Assembly (NCBI GenBank): GCA_030840445.1
Contig: JAVEEN010000335.1
Coordinates: forward strand, 1 to 36,952
DNA length: 36,952 nt
Source of the DNA: Pseudonocardiales bacterium
GTDB lineage: Bacteria > Actinomycetota > Actinomycetes > Mycobacteriales > Jatrophihabitantaceae
Reading direction: 5' to 3'
Positions 36,476 to 36,952 of the stretch are shown piece by piece. The position numbers and the translations under genes were made by a program. Each line of letters opens with the position of its first letter. Positions within the stretch are counted from its first letter, which is position 1. A model generated the notes under the pieces. That model had not been told where the DNA came from. It saw only the letters and a program-made list of their open reading frames with translations, and searched no databases.

Positions 36476-36681
36476 GACAGTCCTCCTTTACACGATGCGG
36501 TCAGACCATGCGGTGGGAACGGGTTGTGAAACCCGTCCCGCTGCGAAGAGTTATAACACCGGCCTGAGAGAACGTGCAACTTCAGTAGGAGCTTTCTTAT
36601 ACTCGGCGCGTCGCGGATGGCCACCTCGACGAGAGGCCATCCGCGGCAACCAACCAGAACCAACGATGGAGGTGACCAGTC
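36476..36681. promoter_or_regulatory. doxX/hsp20 divergent region: promoter, operator-like repeat and leader hairpin
   Basis: ACGGGTT and AACCCGT form an inverted repeat with a 4-base spacer (36519-36536). On the plus strand TATACT (36598-36603) is a good -10 box, with a weak -35-like TGCAAC at 36575-36580, 17 bases upstream. Downstream, an 11-base perfect stem (36612-36622 with 36635-36645, CGCGGATGGCC) encloses a 12-base loop and would form near the 5' end of the hsp20 mRNA. The ribosome site GGAGG follows at about 36668-36672, outside the stem. Confidence 0.5.
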
Positions 36682-36952
36682 ATGACACTGCTCGAGGAGA
36701 TGCTCAGCGTCGATCCGTTCTTCACCGAGTTCGACCGGCTCAGCCGCGGACTGCTGGGCTCCGGAAACCCCGCAAACACCGGCAACACGGGTGCGACGCT
36801 GGCGATGCCGATGGATCTGCTGCGTCGCGGCGAGGACCTGCTGCTGCGGATCGATCTGCCCGGCCTGGCCCCGGAGAGCCTGAACGTCACCATCGAAGGG
36901 CGCACGTTGACGATCGAGGCGACCCGTGCGAAGGACGAGCTCGACGGCGACG
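36682..36952 (+). CDS. Hsp20/alpha-crystallin small heat-shock protein (5' part, cut by window edge)
   Basis: The first 90 residues are visible: MTLLEEMLSVDPFFTEFDRL, a flexible Gly/Asn/Thr segment, then the alpha-crystallin domain beginning AMPMDLLRRGEDLLLRIDLP and continuing GLAPESLNVTIEGRTLTIEA. A GGAGG site is ten bases upstream of the ATG at 36682. It is clearly different from the Hsp20 encoded at 27252-27692, so the organism has at least two of these holdases near each other. It diverges from doxX and has its own promoter and a strong leader hairpin. Confidence 0.95.
   Translation, partial: MTLLEEMLSVDPFFTEFDRLSRGLLGSGNPANTGNTGATLAMPMDLLRRGEDLLLRIDLPGLAPESLNVTIEGRTLTIEATRAKDELDGD

Overview
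The window is about 37 kb of GC-rich DNA with densely packed genes, many GTG starts, Tat-type lipoprotein export and gene families typical of Actinomycetota (a dnaK operon followed by clpB, a phosphoribosyltransferase/erythromycin-esterase fusion, an HspR-like MerR protein, several Hsp20 genes). I cannot name the genus from sequence alone. No rRNA, tRNA, CRISPR array, transposase or integrase was found.

Left part, 1-16421: a catabolic region. A dipeptide/oligopeptide-type ABC importer (Tat lipoprotein receptor, DppB-like permease, DppC-like permease cut by the left edge) diverges from a fused ketopantoate-reductase-like/amidase enzyme, which is followed by a zinc alcohol dehydrogenase and a LacI regulator. 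A second, minus-strand cluster encodes an FAD amine/amino-acid oxidase, a short-chain dehydrogenase, PxpB-like and PxpC-like subunits of 5-oxoprolinase type, and a thiamine-diphosphate enzyme. It diverges from a GntR/FCD regulator. Two overlapping class III CoA-transferase genes follow, the upstream one resembling 2-methylfumaryl-CoA isomerase. The general logic looks like uptake of an amide or lactam, C-N bond cleavage, oxidation of the hydroxy/keto acid and CoA-dependent processing. The substrate is not known.

Middle part, 16656-27116: proteostasis. One minus-strand operon runs from a general-stress membrane protein through dnaK, grpE, a zinc-finger-less dnaJ (CbpA type), a CbpM-like MerR-fold modulator and clpB to a zinc-ribbon thioredoxin, with stop/start overlaps at most junctions. 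Diverging from it is a three-gene overlapping operon: a membrane-anchored ClpP-fold serine protease (SDH family), a UBP-type zinc finger protein, and a flavoprotein with an N-terminal cNMP-binding-like domain and a thioredoxin-reductase-like body lacking the CxxC pair.

Right part, 27117-36952: a stress/dormancy-like accessory region, with two Hsp20 genes, a PrsW-family protease, a MalT/LAL-type LuxR regulator, the phosphoribosyltransferase/erythromycin-esterase fusion with an alpha/beta hydrolase, a conserved small protein, an HspR-like MerR regulator and DoxX. Its content recalls the DosR-regulon neighbourhood of mycobacteria, but no DosR box was seen. It also contains gene debris: a truncated BON-domain gene, a UPF0104-family fragment, a TetR C-terminal fragment, and a site-2 protease gene that has lost its HExxH motif and its CBS region.
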